This document shows positions 48,429 through 57,050 of a stretch of DNA of 64,000 bases, in pieces (the stretch's first letter is position 1; each line of letters starts with the position of its first letter). This stretch comes from Cryobacterium adonitolivorans. GTDB lineage: Bacteria > Actinomycetota > Actinomycetes > Actinomycetales > Microbacteriaceae. The position numbers and the translations under genes are program-made. A model generated the notes under the pieces. The model was not told the DNA's origin. It searched no databases and saw only the letters and a program-made list of their open reading frames with translations. The DNA lies in assembly GCF_004402695.1 (NCBI RefSeq), contig NZ_SOFL01000044.1, forward strand, positions 27,308-91,307. Reading direction: 5' to 3'.

Positions 48429-49820
48429 TCACCCGACCGACGCCGCCTGATTCACGGCGGCGCCGGTCGGGCAGACCGCGTTCACGCGCATCTGGACCGT
48501 CGCCTCCTCCGCCGTCCAGGGCAGCTCGATCCCCGCATCCGACCGTCCATCCGATGCGGGTGCCCCGGCAGCGATCGCCGCCAGGCGTTGCGCCAGGGCC
48601 AGGGCGAACTCTGCGCCCGCACTGGAATCGTTCACCATCACCACTACTGTCAGGCCGCTTTCCGGGTCGGAGAGCGTCGCCGACAGGAAGCCGGGGATCG
48701 CGCCGGCACCGCCGCGCATCGGACCCAGTTGCTCGGCCCCCAGCCCATACCGCCGCCATTCCGGTGCGCCCTCTTCACGCACGGTCCGCCACTGCTGAGC
48801 CACCGCGCCGGGAGTGAGCAAGCCCCCGGTGGCCAGCGCCTGCGACCAGGTCTTGAGATCGCCCAGGGTGGACACGGCTCCGCCGGCCACCCCGCTCATG
48901 GAGTTGGACAGTTGCGTCACGTCGACCGGACGCGTGCAGTCCGGGGTGCCGCCGCTCTCGAGGGTGGCGGCCCAGCCGTGCGGGTGGGCGCCAGGGAGGT
49001 CGGTGTCCTGAGAATCGGGATACGACGTGTCGCGCAGCCCCAACGGCTCGAACACGTACCTCCGGTAGAGCTCCGGCCAGCTGTCTCCCGTTGCTTCCTC
49101 CAACGCCATCCCGAGAAGCTGCACGCCGGCGTTGGACAAGGTCCAGACCCGACCGGGCTGCCCGATCCTGGTGGACCCGAGCCCGCCGGAAACGAGTTCG
49201 AGTGGTGGCCACTGCCGGGTGGGATTGTTGACGAACTGGGGCTCGAGGTCCGGATGGCCGAGGCCCGCGGTGCTCTGGCACAGCTGACGCAGGGTGATGC
49301 CCTGCACTCCGGGCAGCCGGGGCAGGTACTGCGACACCGGGTCGTCCAGGCCCACGCTCTGCTCGTCCACGAGCCGGAGCAGCACCGTGCAGGTCATCGC
49401 GCCCGTCAGGGTGCCGATGCGAAATCGCATGCCGGTATCAAGCGCTCCGCCGCCGGCCGGGCGGCCGGTCGCGGGGTCGATTCCGGCCCCCACGGTGCCC
49501 GGGCTGGCCAGCCACTGGCCCGTCCACGGCGCCCAGACGCCCGCGATTGCGCCGGTTGCACCGGCAAGATCCATCCCCTCGGCCAGCGCCGCGTCAAGCG
49601 CCGCGACGGTCTCGGAGGCCAGCGCGCCCGACGCGGTGTCCGGGCCGACGGGGAACAGCACCGGGGCATCCACACATCCCGCCAGGGGAAGCACCAGACT
49701 CACAGACAGCAGGGCCAGCCCGGCCGCCGACGGCCGTCGACGCCGCCGGCACGGCCTGCCCCCTCGCCCGGTTCGGCTCCGCTGAAGTCCGGCGCGCTGT
49801 CGTGCGTGTTGACCTGTCAT
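48429..49820 (-). CDS. Beta-lactamase-fold lipoprotein lacking catalytic motifs
   Basis: 463 residues from ATG 49820. An Arg-rich N-terminus precedes a signal peptide with lipobox LAGC. The body is a serine hydrolase of the class C beta-lactamase/D,D-peptidase fold: MRFRIGTLTGAMTCTVLLRL, LSNAGVQLLGMALEEATGDS and AIPGFLSATLSD. The active-site SxxK reads TLTG, the YxN motif reads LSN, and the usual HTG/KTG region is GGAGAIPGF. All three catalytic motifs are thus degenerate, so it is probably a non-enzymatic wall-binding or regulatory protein. It is convergent with the csbD gene. Confidence 0.75.
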   Translation of the reverse strand: MTGQHARQRAGLQRSRTGRGGRPCRRRRRPSAAGLALLSVSLVLPLAGCVDAPVLFPVGPDTASGALASETVAALDAALAEGMDLAGATGAIAGVWAPWTGQWLASPGTVGAGIDPATGRPAGGGALDTGMRFRIGTLTGAMTCTVLLRLVDEQSVGLDDPVSQYLPRLPGVQGITLRQLCQSTAGLGHPDLEPQFVNNPTRQWPPLELVSGGLGSTRIGQPGRVWTLSNAGVQLLGMALEEATGDSWPELYRRYVFEPLGLRDTSYPDSQDTDLPGAHPHGWAATLESGGTPDCTRPVDVTQLSNSMSGVAGGAVSTLGDLKTWSQALATGGLLTPGAVAQQWRTVREEGAPEWRRYGLGAEQLGPMRGGAGAIPGFLSATLSDPESGLTVVVMVNDSSAGAEFALALAQRLAAIAAGAPASDGRSDAGIELPWTAEEATVQMRVNAVCPTGAAVNQAASVG

Positions 49821-50014
49821 GACGACCCGATGCCCATCCCGTGCCCCCTGCATTCCACCCCCGCGGGGAATGCCGGAAGAGCCCTTTGCGGGGAGTGTAC
49901 CCAGAGCCGGCGCTCGTCGCGCCCGAGGCGCCGCGAAGCCGGGTCGGTGCAATACTGAGCGAATGGTGCGCGCGGGGACGTGTCGCTCGCGCCGCCTCAG
50001 TTGTCCGGGAAGGG
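49821..50014. other. Gap between helicase and lipoprotein genes
   Basis: 194 bases downstream of the helicase gene and upstream of the lipoprotein gene, both on the minus strand. It probably contains the lipoprotein promoter; no clear -35/-10 pair was seen. Confidence 0.3.
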
Positions 50015-51328
50015 TCAGGCACCCTCGACGGCCGGGGTGACGCGCAGACCCTCCATGAAGCGGAGCACGTTCTCGTCTACGATGATGTCGCTCGGGCGCA
50101 GCGGCCGGGTGAGGTATAGGCCGTTCAGGCTGGTCAGCCGGCTCAGCGCCACATACGTCTGGCCGGGGCTGAACACCCGCGTGCCGAGGTCCACGATGGC
50201 CCGCTCGTAGGTGGCGCCCTGCGACTTGTGGATCGTGACAGCCCAGGCCAGCCGGAGCGGGAACTGGGTGAATTCGGCCACGACGTCCTTGCTGAGCTTT
50301 TTCGTCGCCGCGTTGTAGGTGTATTTGAACTTCTCCCACACCGTGGGCTCCACCTCGTGGGTGATGCCGTCGATGTCGACGTACACGGTGGAATCGACCC
50401 GCGTCACGGTGCCGATGGTGCCGTTCACCCAGCGGGGACCGCCGTCGAGCGGGTTGTCGTTGCGCAGGAACATCACCTGGGCGCCGACCTTGAGCTCGAG
50501 GACCTCGTCGGCCGGGTAGGTGCGTCCGCCGAAGTCTCCGGTGACCTCGGCCTTGGCCGACAGGGACTTGCCGGACAACCGTTTGAGCGCGGCAGCATTG
50601 ATGCGGTTGACCGCGTCATTGCGGGTGGCCAGCGTGATGACGCCCTCGGTCGGCGGGGTGCGGGCGCCCGCACCGTTCAGCGCCCCACCGATCTCGGGGG
50701 TCACCTGGCCATAGCGCACCGCATTGAGCATCGTCTTGAAGCCGGCGTCGTGCTGGCGGTGGATCTCGGTGAGTTCGAAGATCTTCAGCTCGGCGCTCTG
50801 CCACACCTTCGCGTCGAAGAACCACATCGAGCGGTAAGTGTCGGCGAAGTAGGCACGCTCCTCGGGGTCCCCCGGCACTGGAGCGAGCTGGTACGGGTCG
50901 CCGAAGAGCACGATCTGCACGCCTCCGAACGTGTCGTGCGGGCGTTGCCTGGCCTGACGGAGGCTGCGGTCGATGGCGTCCATCAGGTCGGCGTTGACCA
51001 TGGAGACCTCATCGATGACCACGGTGTCGATCGTGTTGAGCAGTTTGCGCAGCTGGTCGTTCTGGTCGATGGCATGATCGGCGATGACGCCGATCGGCAG
51101 CCGGAATAACGAGTGCAGGGTCTGGCCGCCCACATTCAGGGCGGCGACACCGGTCGGCGCCGCGATGACGATCTGCTTGCTGGTGTTCCAGGAGAGGTGA
51201 TTAAGCAGCGTGGACTTACCGGTACCGGCCCGGCCGGTGACAAAGACGTTCTGCTTGGTGCCCTCGATGGCTGCGAACACCTCGGCCTGCTCGCGCGAAA
51301 GCGGAATCTCGGGGGGAAGCGCAGTCAC
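50015..51328 (-). CDS. PIF1-like DNA helicase (superfamily 1)
   Basis: 437 residues from GTG 51328. Motifs in order: I GRAGTGKSTLLNHL, Ia APTGVAALNVGGQT, II VVIDEVSMVNADL, III LFGDPYQLAPV, IV TEIHRQHD, V AWAVTIHKSQGATYERAIVD and VI YVALSRLTSLNGLYL. This is the compact PIF1/RecD-like helicase found alone in many actinobacteria, a 5'-3' helicase that may act on stalled forks or structured DNA. No partner gene is adjacent. Confidence 0.88.
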   Translation of the reverse strand: MTALPPEIPLSREQAEVFAAIEGTKQNVFVTGRAGTGKSTLLNHLSWNTSKQIVIAAPTGVAALNVGGQTLHSLFRLPIGVIADHAIDQNDQLRKLLNTIDTVVIDEVSMVNADLMDAIDRSLRQARQRPHDTFGGVQIVLFGDPYQLAPVPGDPEERAYFADTYRSMWFFDAKVWQSAELKIFELTEIHRQHDAGFKTMLNAVRYGQVTPEIGGALNGAGARTPPTEGVITLATRNDAVNRINAAALKRLSGKSLSAKAEVTGDFGGRTYPADEVLELKVGAQVMFLRNDNPLDGGPRWVNGTIGTVTRVDSTVYVDIDGITHEVEPTVWEKFKYTYNAATKKLSKDVVAEFTQFPLRLAWAVTIHKSQGATYERAIVDLGTRVFSPGQTYVALSRLTSLNGLYLTRPLRPSDIIVDENVLRFMEGLRVTPAVEGA

Positions 51329-51479
51329 GGGAATCTTTCACTGGTAGGAAGCGGGGGCGTATGAGCGTAGCGGCTCGAAGCCGGCCCTGAACACCTTCCA
51401 CTGTATCCGCCCGGCACCCAGCGACCCACCCGGCGGCCGGCCGGTGGATAACTCGCCTGCCGCCGAGCGTGCGGCGGAG

Positions 51480-51801
51480 CTACCTCACCTCGATCTGCAC
51501 CGGGAACTCGTTCTGGATGCTGCCGTCCTGTGCGCTGTTGTCGTAGGCGACAAGGTCGTAGAACCCGCCGGGCAGGTCGGCGGGAATCGTGATCGTTGCA
51601 TCGAAGTTCGATTCCTCCGATCCGCTCTCCGCTGTAGCCTGCTGCGTGAGCATCACCTCGCCGGAGGCGTTGCGCAGGTCGAGTGGCTGGTGACGTCGGT
51701 GACGGCGACGAACCGGGGCTGCAGGCTGCGAGGGAGCCCAGTAGAAGCAGCGCCACAAGGGGCGCCCGATGCTGCGATCGTGGAGTGTTCACGATGATCA
51801 T
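51480..51801 (-). pseudogene. Broken lipoprotein (Gmad2-like domain)
   Basis: ATG 51801 begins a signal peptide with lipobox LAAC (VALLLLGSLAACSPGSSPSP). In a different frame, from about 51690 to the stop at 51480, the chain reads LRNASGEVMLTQQATAESG and then ATITIPADLPGGFYDLVAYD, typical of the last half of a Gmad2-like immunoglobulin domain. The first half of the domain is missing and the two parts are out of frame. I infer an internal deletion with frameshift. Confidence 0.6.
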
Positions 51802-51891
51802 GTCCTTGGTGATGCAGGGATTCTAGCTCCGGAGAGCGTCAACGGCAGCCCTGTGGTGCACCGTCCAGCGCGAACGCCGAAGCCGGCCCCG

Positions 51892-51897
51892 TAGTAT
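51892..51897 (+). promoter_or_regulatory. -10 box, leaderless geometry
   Basis: TAGTAT ends six bases before GTG 51904. Confidence 0.45.
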
Positions 51898-51903
51898 GTG
51901 GAG

Positions 51904-52974
51904 GTGAGCTACGGGGTCGGAAACGGGGTGCGGCGAGCGCGCTATCTGCGTGCCGCGATCGCAGTGTTCGTTGTCTGCGCCTTGCTCGGCGCCGCCCTGG
52001 TCGCCAGTATCGGCGCTCTCAACCGCGATCTGTACAGCGCCGGCGGTTTCGTGCGGCAATACCTTGACGCTCTGGCCACTCACAACACCGACACCGCACT
52101 GGCACTCCCCGGCGCCGAGCCGACGGATGCCGATCTCGAAGCGGCCGGCCTCCCCCAGGACCTGCCGCGCACGCTGCTGCGCCCTTCGGTGCTCGGCTCG
52201 ATCACCGATGTCGAATTCGTCAGCGATACGGCCAGTTCCGCGAACACCGAGGAGGCCCAGAAAAGCCTGCACACCGTGGTGTTCGACTTCCGCCTGGACG
52301 GCACGAAAACCTCGATGGAGTTCACCGTGGAACGCCTCGGAACCGTGGCCGGCCTGTTCAGCACCTGGGGTTTCGCCTCAAGTCCCCTGGCGGTGCTGCA
52401 GGTGACGGTGTTGCACGAGGCCGACTTCTCCGTCAACGGCCTCACCCTCGACACCCGGGCGCATGCCGCGGCCGACGCTCCGATCACGTTCTCGAACCAG
52501 GGTGCCTACCTGGCCTTCGCCCCGGCGGTCTACGACGTCTCCCACGATTCCGCGTTGCTCACCGCGCCCGAGCAGAGTGTGCCCGTCGTCGCCTCCGGCG
52601 CCGTTGACGTCACGGTCGACGCGGTACCCAACAAGACCTTCACCGGCCAGGTTCAGGCCAAGCTCAATGAGTTTCTCGACGAGTGCGCCACCCAGCACGT
52701 GCTGCAACCGTCGAGCTGCCCCTTCGGCATCGAGATCGACAACCGGGTCAAGTCCGCCCCGGCCTGGTCGATCGCGCAGTACCCGGAGGTCGCCCTGACT
52801 GGCGGCGACACGGCTTTCGACATGCTTAGCACCGACGGCCAGGCTCACATCGTGGTCGACGAGCAGTCACTGTACGACGGCGATCTCAGCACCCGCGATG
52901 AGGATGTGCCGTTCTCGGTGGCCCTCACCGTCACGATCCAGCCCGACGGCGCCCTGGCCATCCAGCTGCGCTAG
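51904..52974 (+). CDS. Membrane-anchored protein of unknown function
   Basis: 356 residues from GTG 51904, chosen over GTG 51898 because TAGTAT sits six bases ahead of it. One N-terminal membrane helix (LRAAIAVFVVCALLGAALVA) is followed by a long extracytoplasmic region of beta-rich blocks, with two conserved-looking Cys residues (ECATQH and PSSCPFGIEIDNR). The segment YLDALATHNTDTALAL resembles the start of NTF2-like accessory domains. I do not recognise the whole family. It converges on the CtaG gene. Confidence 0.65.
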   Translation: MSYGVGNGVRRARYLRAAIAVFVVCALLGAALVASIGALNRDLYSAGGFVRQYLDALATHNTDTALALPGAEPTDADLEAAGLPQDLPRTLLRPSVLGSITDVEFVSDTASSANTEEAQKSLHTVVFDFRLDGTKTSMEFTVERLGTVAGLFSTWGFASSPLAVLQVTVLHEADFSVNGLTLDTRAHAAADAPITFSNQGAYLAFAPAVYDVSHDSALLTAPEQSVPVVASGAVDVTVDAVPNKTFTGQVQAKLNEFLDECATQHVLQPSSCPFGIEIDNRVKSAPAWSIAQYPEVALTGGDTAFDMLSTDGQAHIVVDEQSLYDGDLSTRDEDVPFSVALTVTIQPDGALAIQLR

Positions 52975-53005
52975 CGGCACCGGCCCTCAGGGACGGTCTC
53001 CGGCG

Positions 53006-54982
53006 CTAACGGTCGTGCGCGGCCAGGCGGGCGAGGCGGTCGTTGTAGTCGTTGAGCTCGGCCTCGCCGGTGCGGTCGGCATTGCGGTCCCGGCGCTTGG
53101 TTTCCTTCTCGTCGCTGCGCCCCCACTGAATGGCCACGATGATGGCCAGGGCGATGGTCGGGATCTCGCCGACGCTCCAGGCGATGCCACCGCCGGCCTG
53201 CTGGTCGGCCAGCGCGCTGAGCCCCCAGTCACGGCCCATGGCGCCGTACCAGTCCGCCAGGAGCAGACCGGTGCCGGTCATCAGGGCCAGGCCGAAGAAG
53301 GCGTGGAATGCCATGGTGCCCAGCAGCAACAGCAGCCTGAAGGTGTACGGGAGCCGGAAGGGCACCGGGTCGATGCCGATCAGCGACTGCACGAACAGGT
53401 ACCCGGTGATCAGGAAATGCACGATCATCCACTGGTGGCCGATGTGGTCGGTCGTCGCCCAGCTGAACAGCAGTGTGTAGTAAAACACCCACAGCGACCC
53501 GGCGAAGAGCACCGCGGCCACGATCGGGTTCGAGATCACGCCGGCGAAGCGCGAGTGCACGGCCAGCAGGATCCACTCGCGCGGTCCCCGGCTGCCGTCG
53601 CGGCGCATCCGGATGGCGCGGGCCGCCAGGGTGACCGGGGCGCCGGGAACCAGCAGCACCGGCACCAGCATCGTGAGGGCCATGTGCGCGAGCATGTGCG
53701 TGGAGAAGAGGTACTTCTCGTAGACGTTCACGCCGCCGTTGGTGATGTAGAACAGGGTGACCATGCCGACCACCCAGAGGATGGTGCGGTGCAGCGGCCA
53801 GGTGTCGCCACGGCGGTGCAGCCGCCACACGCCGGCGAGGTAAAAGAAGATGCCGAACGCGCAGAACAGCACCCAGGCGAGATCGAAGTTCCACTCGGTG
53901 AAGTACTTGGCGAAGGTGAGCTCCGGCGGCAGCGGCTCGCCGGTGAGGATCTGGGCCGGGGTGGCGGTGGGGATCGCCGTGGTGACCACCTGGGCTACCG
54001 GGGTGGCCGTCCTGGCGAGGGCCGCGGCCACGCCGCTGGCCAGGCCCATGAACGCGATTTCGCCCACCACGAGCCACCAGAAGAATGTGTAGGTGCGACC
54101 GGCGCCGGTGCGCATCCTGCCGATCAGGTACCGGCGTTGCAGCACGCCGAAGCCGCCGAGCACCAGCAGCAGGGCCACCTTGACGAGCACCAGGACGCCG
54201 TAGCCGGTGAGCAGCCGATCCCAACCGCCCACGCGCAGCTCGGCGCTGACGTAGCCGGAGGCGGAGACGACCACGAAGCTGACCAGCGCGAGGCTGGAAT
54301 ACCGGCCGATGACCTCACGCAGGCGCGCAGACGAGAGCTGCGTGTGCAGCAGGATGATGGTGAGCAGTCCGCCCAGCCACACGGCGGCGAAGACCAGGTG
54401 CAGTCCCAACGCCGTGATCGCCGCGTCGTGGCCCTCTGCGCCGGCGGAGTGGCCCTGCTGGGCCATCGGCAGCAGCGCGAGCAGGGCGAGCACGGTGACG
54501 AAAACCAGCGCGGTCTGGTTGCGCACGGCGAAGCAGAGCACGGTGACGGCCGCGGCGATCAGGGTGGTGGTCAGCCACGCCTGGCCGATCTCGATCTGGC
54601 TGAAGAACTGACCGACGGTGGCGCTGAACCTGTCGTCGAAGCTGACCGTGGCATTGGTCACCTGCAGGAAGGTGAGGAAGCCCGTGATCGCTGACGCGAT
54701 GGTGAGGACGGCGGCCGAGCCGGCGGCCAGGTCGATGGCGGTGCCATACTCGCGCTCCTTGGGGCTGAGGGCGAAGCAGGTGAACACCAGCGCACCGATG
54801 GTGCCGGCCGCGGCGAGGTTGACGAGCAGCTTGGCCACCGGAAGACCCCACCGCACCAGGGCGCCGGGATCGGCGAGCAGCTGGGCCTCGGCGCCTCCGC
54901 CGTAGGCCAGGCCCGCCAGCGTCGCCACAATCGCGGCCAGCAGCAGGGCTGCCGGCCCGACGATTCGAACATAACGGAGCAC
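53006..54982 (-). CDS. CopD-CtaG fusion: copper uptake / cytochrome oxidase assembly membrane protein
   Basis: 658 residues from GTG 54982. The GGAGGG immediately before the GTG is closer than usual, but the N-terminus matches relatives. The first half, to about residue 320, is a CopD-like domain with eight or so helices (HLVFAAVWLGGLLTIILLH carries the conserved His). The second half is a caa3_CtaG domain with WNFDLAWVLFCAFGIFFYLA, HMLAHMALTMLVPVLLV and GHQWMIVHFLITGYLFVQ. The fusion is common in actinobacteria and is linked to copper delivery to cytochrome oxidase. It ends close to the convergent unknown gene. Confidence 0.88.
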   Translation of the reverse strand: MLRYVRIVGPAALLLAAIVATLAGLAYGGGAEAQLLADPGALVRWGLPVAKLLVNLAAAGTIGALVFTCFALSPKEREYGTAIDLAAGSAAVLTIASAITGFLTFLQVTNATVSFDDRFSATVGQFFSQIEIGQAWLTTTLIAAAVTVLCFAVRNQTALVFVTVLALLALLPMAQQGHSAGAEGHDAAITALGLHLVFAAVWLGGLLTIILLHTQLSSARLREVIGRYSSLALVSFVVVSASGYVSAELRVGGWDRLLTGYGVLVLVKVALLLVLGGFGVLQRRYLIGRMRTGAGRTYTFFWWLVVGEIAFMGLASGVAAALARTATPVAQVVTTAIPTATPAQILTGEPLPPELTFAKYFTEWNFDLAWVLFCAFGIFFYLAGVWRLHRRGDTWPLHRTILWVVGMVTLFYITNGGVNVYEKYLFSTHMLAHMALTMLVPVLLVPGAPVTLAARAIRMRRDGSRGPREWILLAVHSRFAGVISNPIVAAVLFAGSLWVFYYTLLFSWATTDHIGHQWMIVHFLITGYLFVQSLIGIDPVPFRLPYTFRLLLLLGTMAFHAFFGLALMTGTGLLLADWYGAMGRDWGLSALADQQAGGGIAWSVGEIPTIALAIIVAIQWGRSDEKETKRRDRNADRTGEAELNDYNDRLARLAAHDR

Positions 54983-55050
54983 CCCTCCAGCTTAACCGGC
55001 GGGCGAAGGTGAACCGGTCGCGGCCGGCCGCCGCGCATTCGGACGGCACC

Positions 55051-55092
55051 GGTTAGACGGTGCTGGCTAAACGGCGCTGGTTAACGAGCGGT
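55051..55092. repeat. Three degenerate 14-bp repeats with stops in three frames
   Basis: GGTTAGACGGTGCT, GGCTAAACGGCGCT and GGTTAACGAGCGGT are consecutive. On the minus strand they supply TAA, TAG and TAA, one in each frame, downstream of the HU gene. Confidence 0.6.
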
Positions 55093-55118
55093 GGGCGCCG
55101 ACCGAAGTCGACGCCCAC
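55091..55118 (-). terminator. Terminator hairpin after HU gene
   Basis: On the minus strand GTGGGCGTCGAC and GTCGGCGCCCAC pair (one wobble) around a stable TTCG tetraloop, about 22 bases past the HU stop. Confidence 0.7.
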
Positions 55119-55139
55119 CTCTACTACGAAAGCTGAAAC

Positions 55140-55427
55140 CTACTTGGCGGCAGCCTTGAGCTTGCTACCAGCGGTCAGCTTGACACGGTGGCCGGCAGCA
55201 ATGGCGATCTCTTCGCCGGTCTGGGGGTTGCGGCCGGTGCGAGCAGCGGTTGCGGTGCGCTCGACGCCGAGCCATCCCGGGATGGTGACCTTGCCGTCGT
55301 TCGCAACGGTGTCGGCGAGGGTTGCAAAGAAAGCGTTCAGAACGCCGTCGACAGCAGCCTGGCTCTGGCCAGAGTCTGCGGCAACCTTGGCAACGAGCTC
55401 GGTCTTGTTCAGCGACTTGTCAGCCAT
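55140..55427 (-). CDS. hup: HU family DNA-binding protein
   Basis: 95 residues from ATG 55427 with AGGAGG upstream. NKTELVAKVAADSGQSQAAV is the standard HU N-terminus, and the DNA-binding arm contains GRNPQTGEEIAIAAGHRV with the intercalating Pro. It lacks the long Lys/Ala-rich tail of mycobacterial HupB, so it is a short HU. HU dimers bend DNA and compact the nucleoid. A hairpin terminator follows it, and a palindrome overlaps its promoter region. Confidence 0.93.
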   Translation of the reverse strand: MADKSLNKTELVAKVAADSGQSQAAVDGVLNAFFATLADTVANDGKVTIPGWLGVERTATAARTGRNPQTGEEIAIAAGHRVKLTAGSKLKAAAK

Positions 55428-55537
55428 TGAGTGTCCTCCTCGGACCTTCGTCTGTAAAAAACAGGTGTTCACGTGAAGCGGGCGCGTTTGAGAAAACGCC
55501 TCCGTTGGTCGGTTCGACCGCGTTGAATCTAGCATTG

Positions 55538-55557
55538 ATCCGCGGAAATCCGCGGAT
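55538..55557. promoter_or_regulatory. CCGCGG palindrome at the HU promoter -35 region
   Basis: CCGCGGAAATCCGCGG within ATCCGCGG/CCGCGGAT arms lies just upstream of TAGATT (minus strand). It may be an operator overlapping the -35 position. Confidence 0.4.
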
Positions 55558-55667
55558 TTACGGCGTTTCGGGCCGCTTTGACCGGTGGATTGGGGTGTGT
55601 TTATGCTGTGCGCGAACTGTACGCCCCCGTACGGGGCCGCCGGGGGATGCCGACCCGTGGACGCAGA

Positions 55668-55702
55668 ACAGGGGATGCCGACCGAAGTCGGACATCCCCT
55701 GT
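55668..55702 (-). terminator. Terminator hairpin after rpsN
   Basis: ACAGGGGATG pairs with CATCCCCTGT, with inner CCGAC/GTCGG around TTCG on the minus strand. The core is nearly the same as in the HU terminator. Confidence 0.7.
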
Positions 55703-55754
55703 GGATACTGCATAGCTTTTCTATGCACAGACCGTTTACACGATCAGTAGCTGG

Positions 55755-56060
55755 TTACCAGCTGGACTTGGTGATGCCGGGCAGCTCGCCGCGGTGCGCC
55801 ATGTCGCGGAAACGAACGCGCGAGATGCCGAACTTGGAGAGGTGGCCACGGGGACGACCGTCAACCGCGTCGCGGTTGCGCAGGCGCACCGGCGAGGCGT
55901 TGCGGGGCAGCTTCTGGAGGCCCTTGCGAGCCTCTTCGCGGGACTCGTCGGTGCCGGCCGGGTCGACAAGAGCCTTCTTCAGCTCAAGTCGCTTGACGGC
56001 GTAGCGCTCGACGATAACCTTGCGCTGGTTGTTCTTGGCAATCATGCTCTTCTTCGCCAT
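55755..56060 (-). CDS. rpsN: 30S ribosomal protein S14, zinc-free form
   Basis: 101 residues from ATG 56060. [20 protein letters not shown] and [20 protein letters not shown] then [11 protein letters not shown] are typical of long S14. The CxxC pairs of the zinc-binding form are absent, so this is the C-minus type. It follows rpmG after two bases in an rpmB-rpmG-rpsN operon next to zur. In many actinobacteria these zinc-free paralogues replace zinc-containing ones during zinc starvation. Confidence 0.95.
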   Translation of the reverse strand: MAKKSMIAKNNQRKVIVERYAVKRLELKKALVDPAGTDESREEARKGLQKLPRNASPVRLRNRDAVDGRPRGHLSKFGISRVRFRDMAHRGELPGITKSSW

Positions 56061-56062
56061 TT

Positions 56063-56230
56063 TTAGCGCTCCTCACGGAAGTCAACGTGCTTGCGCACTA
56101 CGGGGTCGTACTTCTTGAGTACGAGACGGTCGGGGTTGTTGCGACGGTTCTTCTTGGTCACGTAGGTGTAACCGGTTCCTGCCGTCGAACGCAGCTTGAT
56201 GATCGGACGTACGTCCTGAGCCTTAGCCAT
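56063..56230 (-). CDS. rpmG: 50S ribosomal protein L33, zinc-free form
   Basis: 55 residues from ATG 56230: [20 protein letters not shown], then [19 protein letters not shown]. The positions of the four zinc-binding cysteines in C-plus L33 hold other residues. Its ATG overlaps the last base of the rpmB stop (TAATG), so translation is coupled. It is part of the zinc-free ribosomal operon. Confidence 0.95.
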   Translation of the reverse strand: MAKAQDVRPIIKLRSTAGTGYTYVTKKNRRNNPDRLVLKKYDPVVRKHVDFREER

Positions 56231-56466
56231 TAGATTTTCTCCCCACGTGCGAGCAGGTCCTTGACGACCGACTCAATGCCGCGAGCATCAATAACCTTGA
56301 TGCCCTTTGCCGAGAGGGTCAACGTGACGTTGCGGCGAAGCGACGGCACGAAGTACTTCTTGGTCTGCACGTTCGGGTCGAAACGACGCTTGGTGCGCCG
56401 GTGCGAGTGCGAAATGTTGTGCCCAAAGCCGGGAACGGCTCCGGTCACCTGGCAGGTTGCTGCCAT
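56230..56466 (-). CDS. rpmB: 50S ribosomal protein L28, zinc-free form
   Basis: 78 residues from ATG 56466, preceded by [31 protein letters not shown] and [16 protein letters not shown] identify L28. Only one Cys remains of the usual CxxC pair (CQVT), so zinc is not bound. It is the first gene of rpmB-rpmG-rpsN. A perfect small hairpin lies in its leader, and zur is upstream. I found no Zur box before it. Confidence 0.95.
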   Translation of the reverse strand: MAATCQVTGAVPGFGHNISHSHRRTKRRFDPNVQTKKYFVPSLRRNVTLTLSAKGIKVIDARGIESVVKDLLARGEKI

Positions 56467-56483
56467 GGTTTTCCTCCAATACC

Positions 56484-56501
56484 GAAGGGCGAATGCCCTT
56501 C
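56484..56501 (-). promoter_or_regulatory. Hairpin in the rpmB leader
   Basis: GAAGGGC and GCCCTTC pair perfectly around GAAT, 18 bases before the rpmB start. It may terminate zur readthrough or regulate rpmB. Confidence 0.4.
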
Positions 56502-56642
56502 CCAAGATCTCTTGTCGGCCGATTCGCGATGGATTCCGCCCGGAATCGGCCTGCCGAAAGGTGAGTTTCAGCGGCTGATTCGGTGGGAGGAAAAGTCACG
56601 AACAAGCAATGCACGCACAGATATGCGCAGCAGCTACCCAGC

Positions 56643-57050
56643 CTACGGGGTGGGACGGTCTGATGCAAGCGCGGTGCAGGCCGCGCAGAGGCCGAAGATG
56701 TCGATGACGTGGGCGGCTTCGGTGAAACCGTGCTTCGACGCCTCCTCGGTGGCCCAGTTCTCGATGGCGTCCACCTCGATCTCCACCGTGAGACCACAGT
56801 TGCGGCAAATCAGGTGGTGGTGGTGGTCTGTGGTGCTGCAGGCCCGGTACAGGCTCTCGCCGTCCGGCGACTGCAGCGAATCGGCGTCGCCTTCCAGGGC
56901 CAGGTCGGCCAGCGCACGGTAGACCGTGGCCAGGCCGATCGGGGAGCCGCTGGTGTGCAGGGCGGAGTGCAGGCCCTGGGCGCTGACGAACCCCTCGGCA
57001 CGGCCGAGCTCGGTACGCACGGCCTCTCTCTGCCAGGTGTTTCGCTTCAT
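56643..57050 (-). CDS. zur: Zur, zinc-responsive Fur-family repressor
   Basis: 135 residues from ATG 57050, overlapping the permease stop as ATGA. The winged helix domain (RNTWQREAVRTELGRAEGFV, then IGLATVYRALADLA) is followed by the metal region HHHHLICRNCG and a second CxxC in FGLCAACTAL. The four cysteines form the structural zinc site of Fur-family proteins. The location between a znu transporter and zinc-free ribosomal genes identifies it as Zur rather than Fur. Confidence 0.9.
   Translation of the reverse strand: MKRNTWQREAVRTELGRAEGFVSAQGLHSALHTSGSPIGLATVYRALADLALEGDADSLQSPDGESLYRACSTTDHHHHLICRNCGLTVEIEVDAIENWATEEASKHGFTEAAHVIDIFGLCAACTALASDRPTP

Larger units (their letters stand above)
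55428..55754. other. 327-bp region: HU promoter and rpsN terminator
   Basis: Read on the minus strand it holds the rpsN terminator hairpin (55702-55668), a stretch with GGGGATGCCGACC repeated directly, the likely HU -10 TAGATT (55531-55526) and a leader of about 90 bases. No small gene was supported. Confidence 0.5.

Noticed and set aside
48429..49820. Functional class C beta-lactamase
   Set aside because: SxxK, YxN and HTG/KTG motifs are all replaced.
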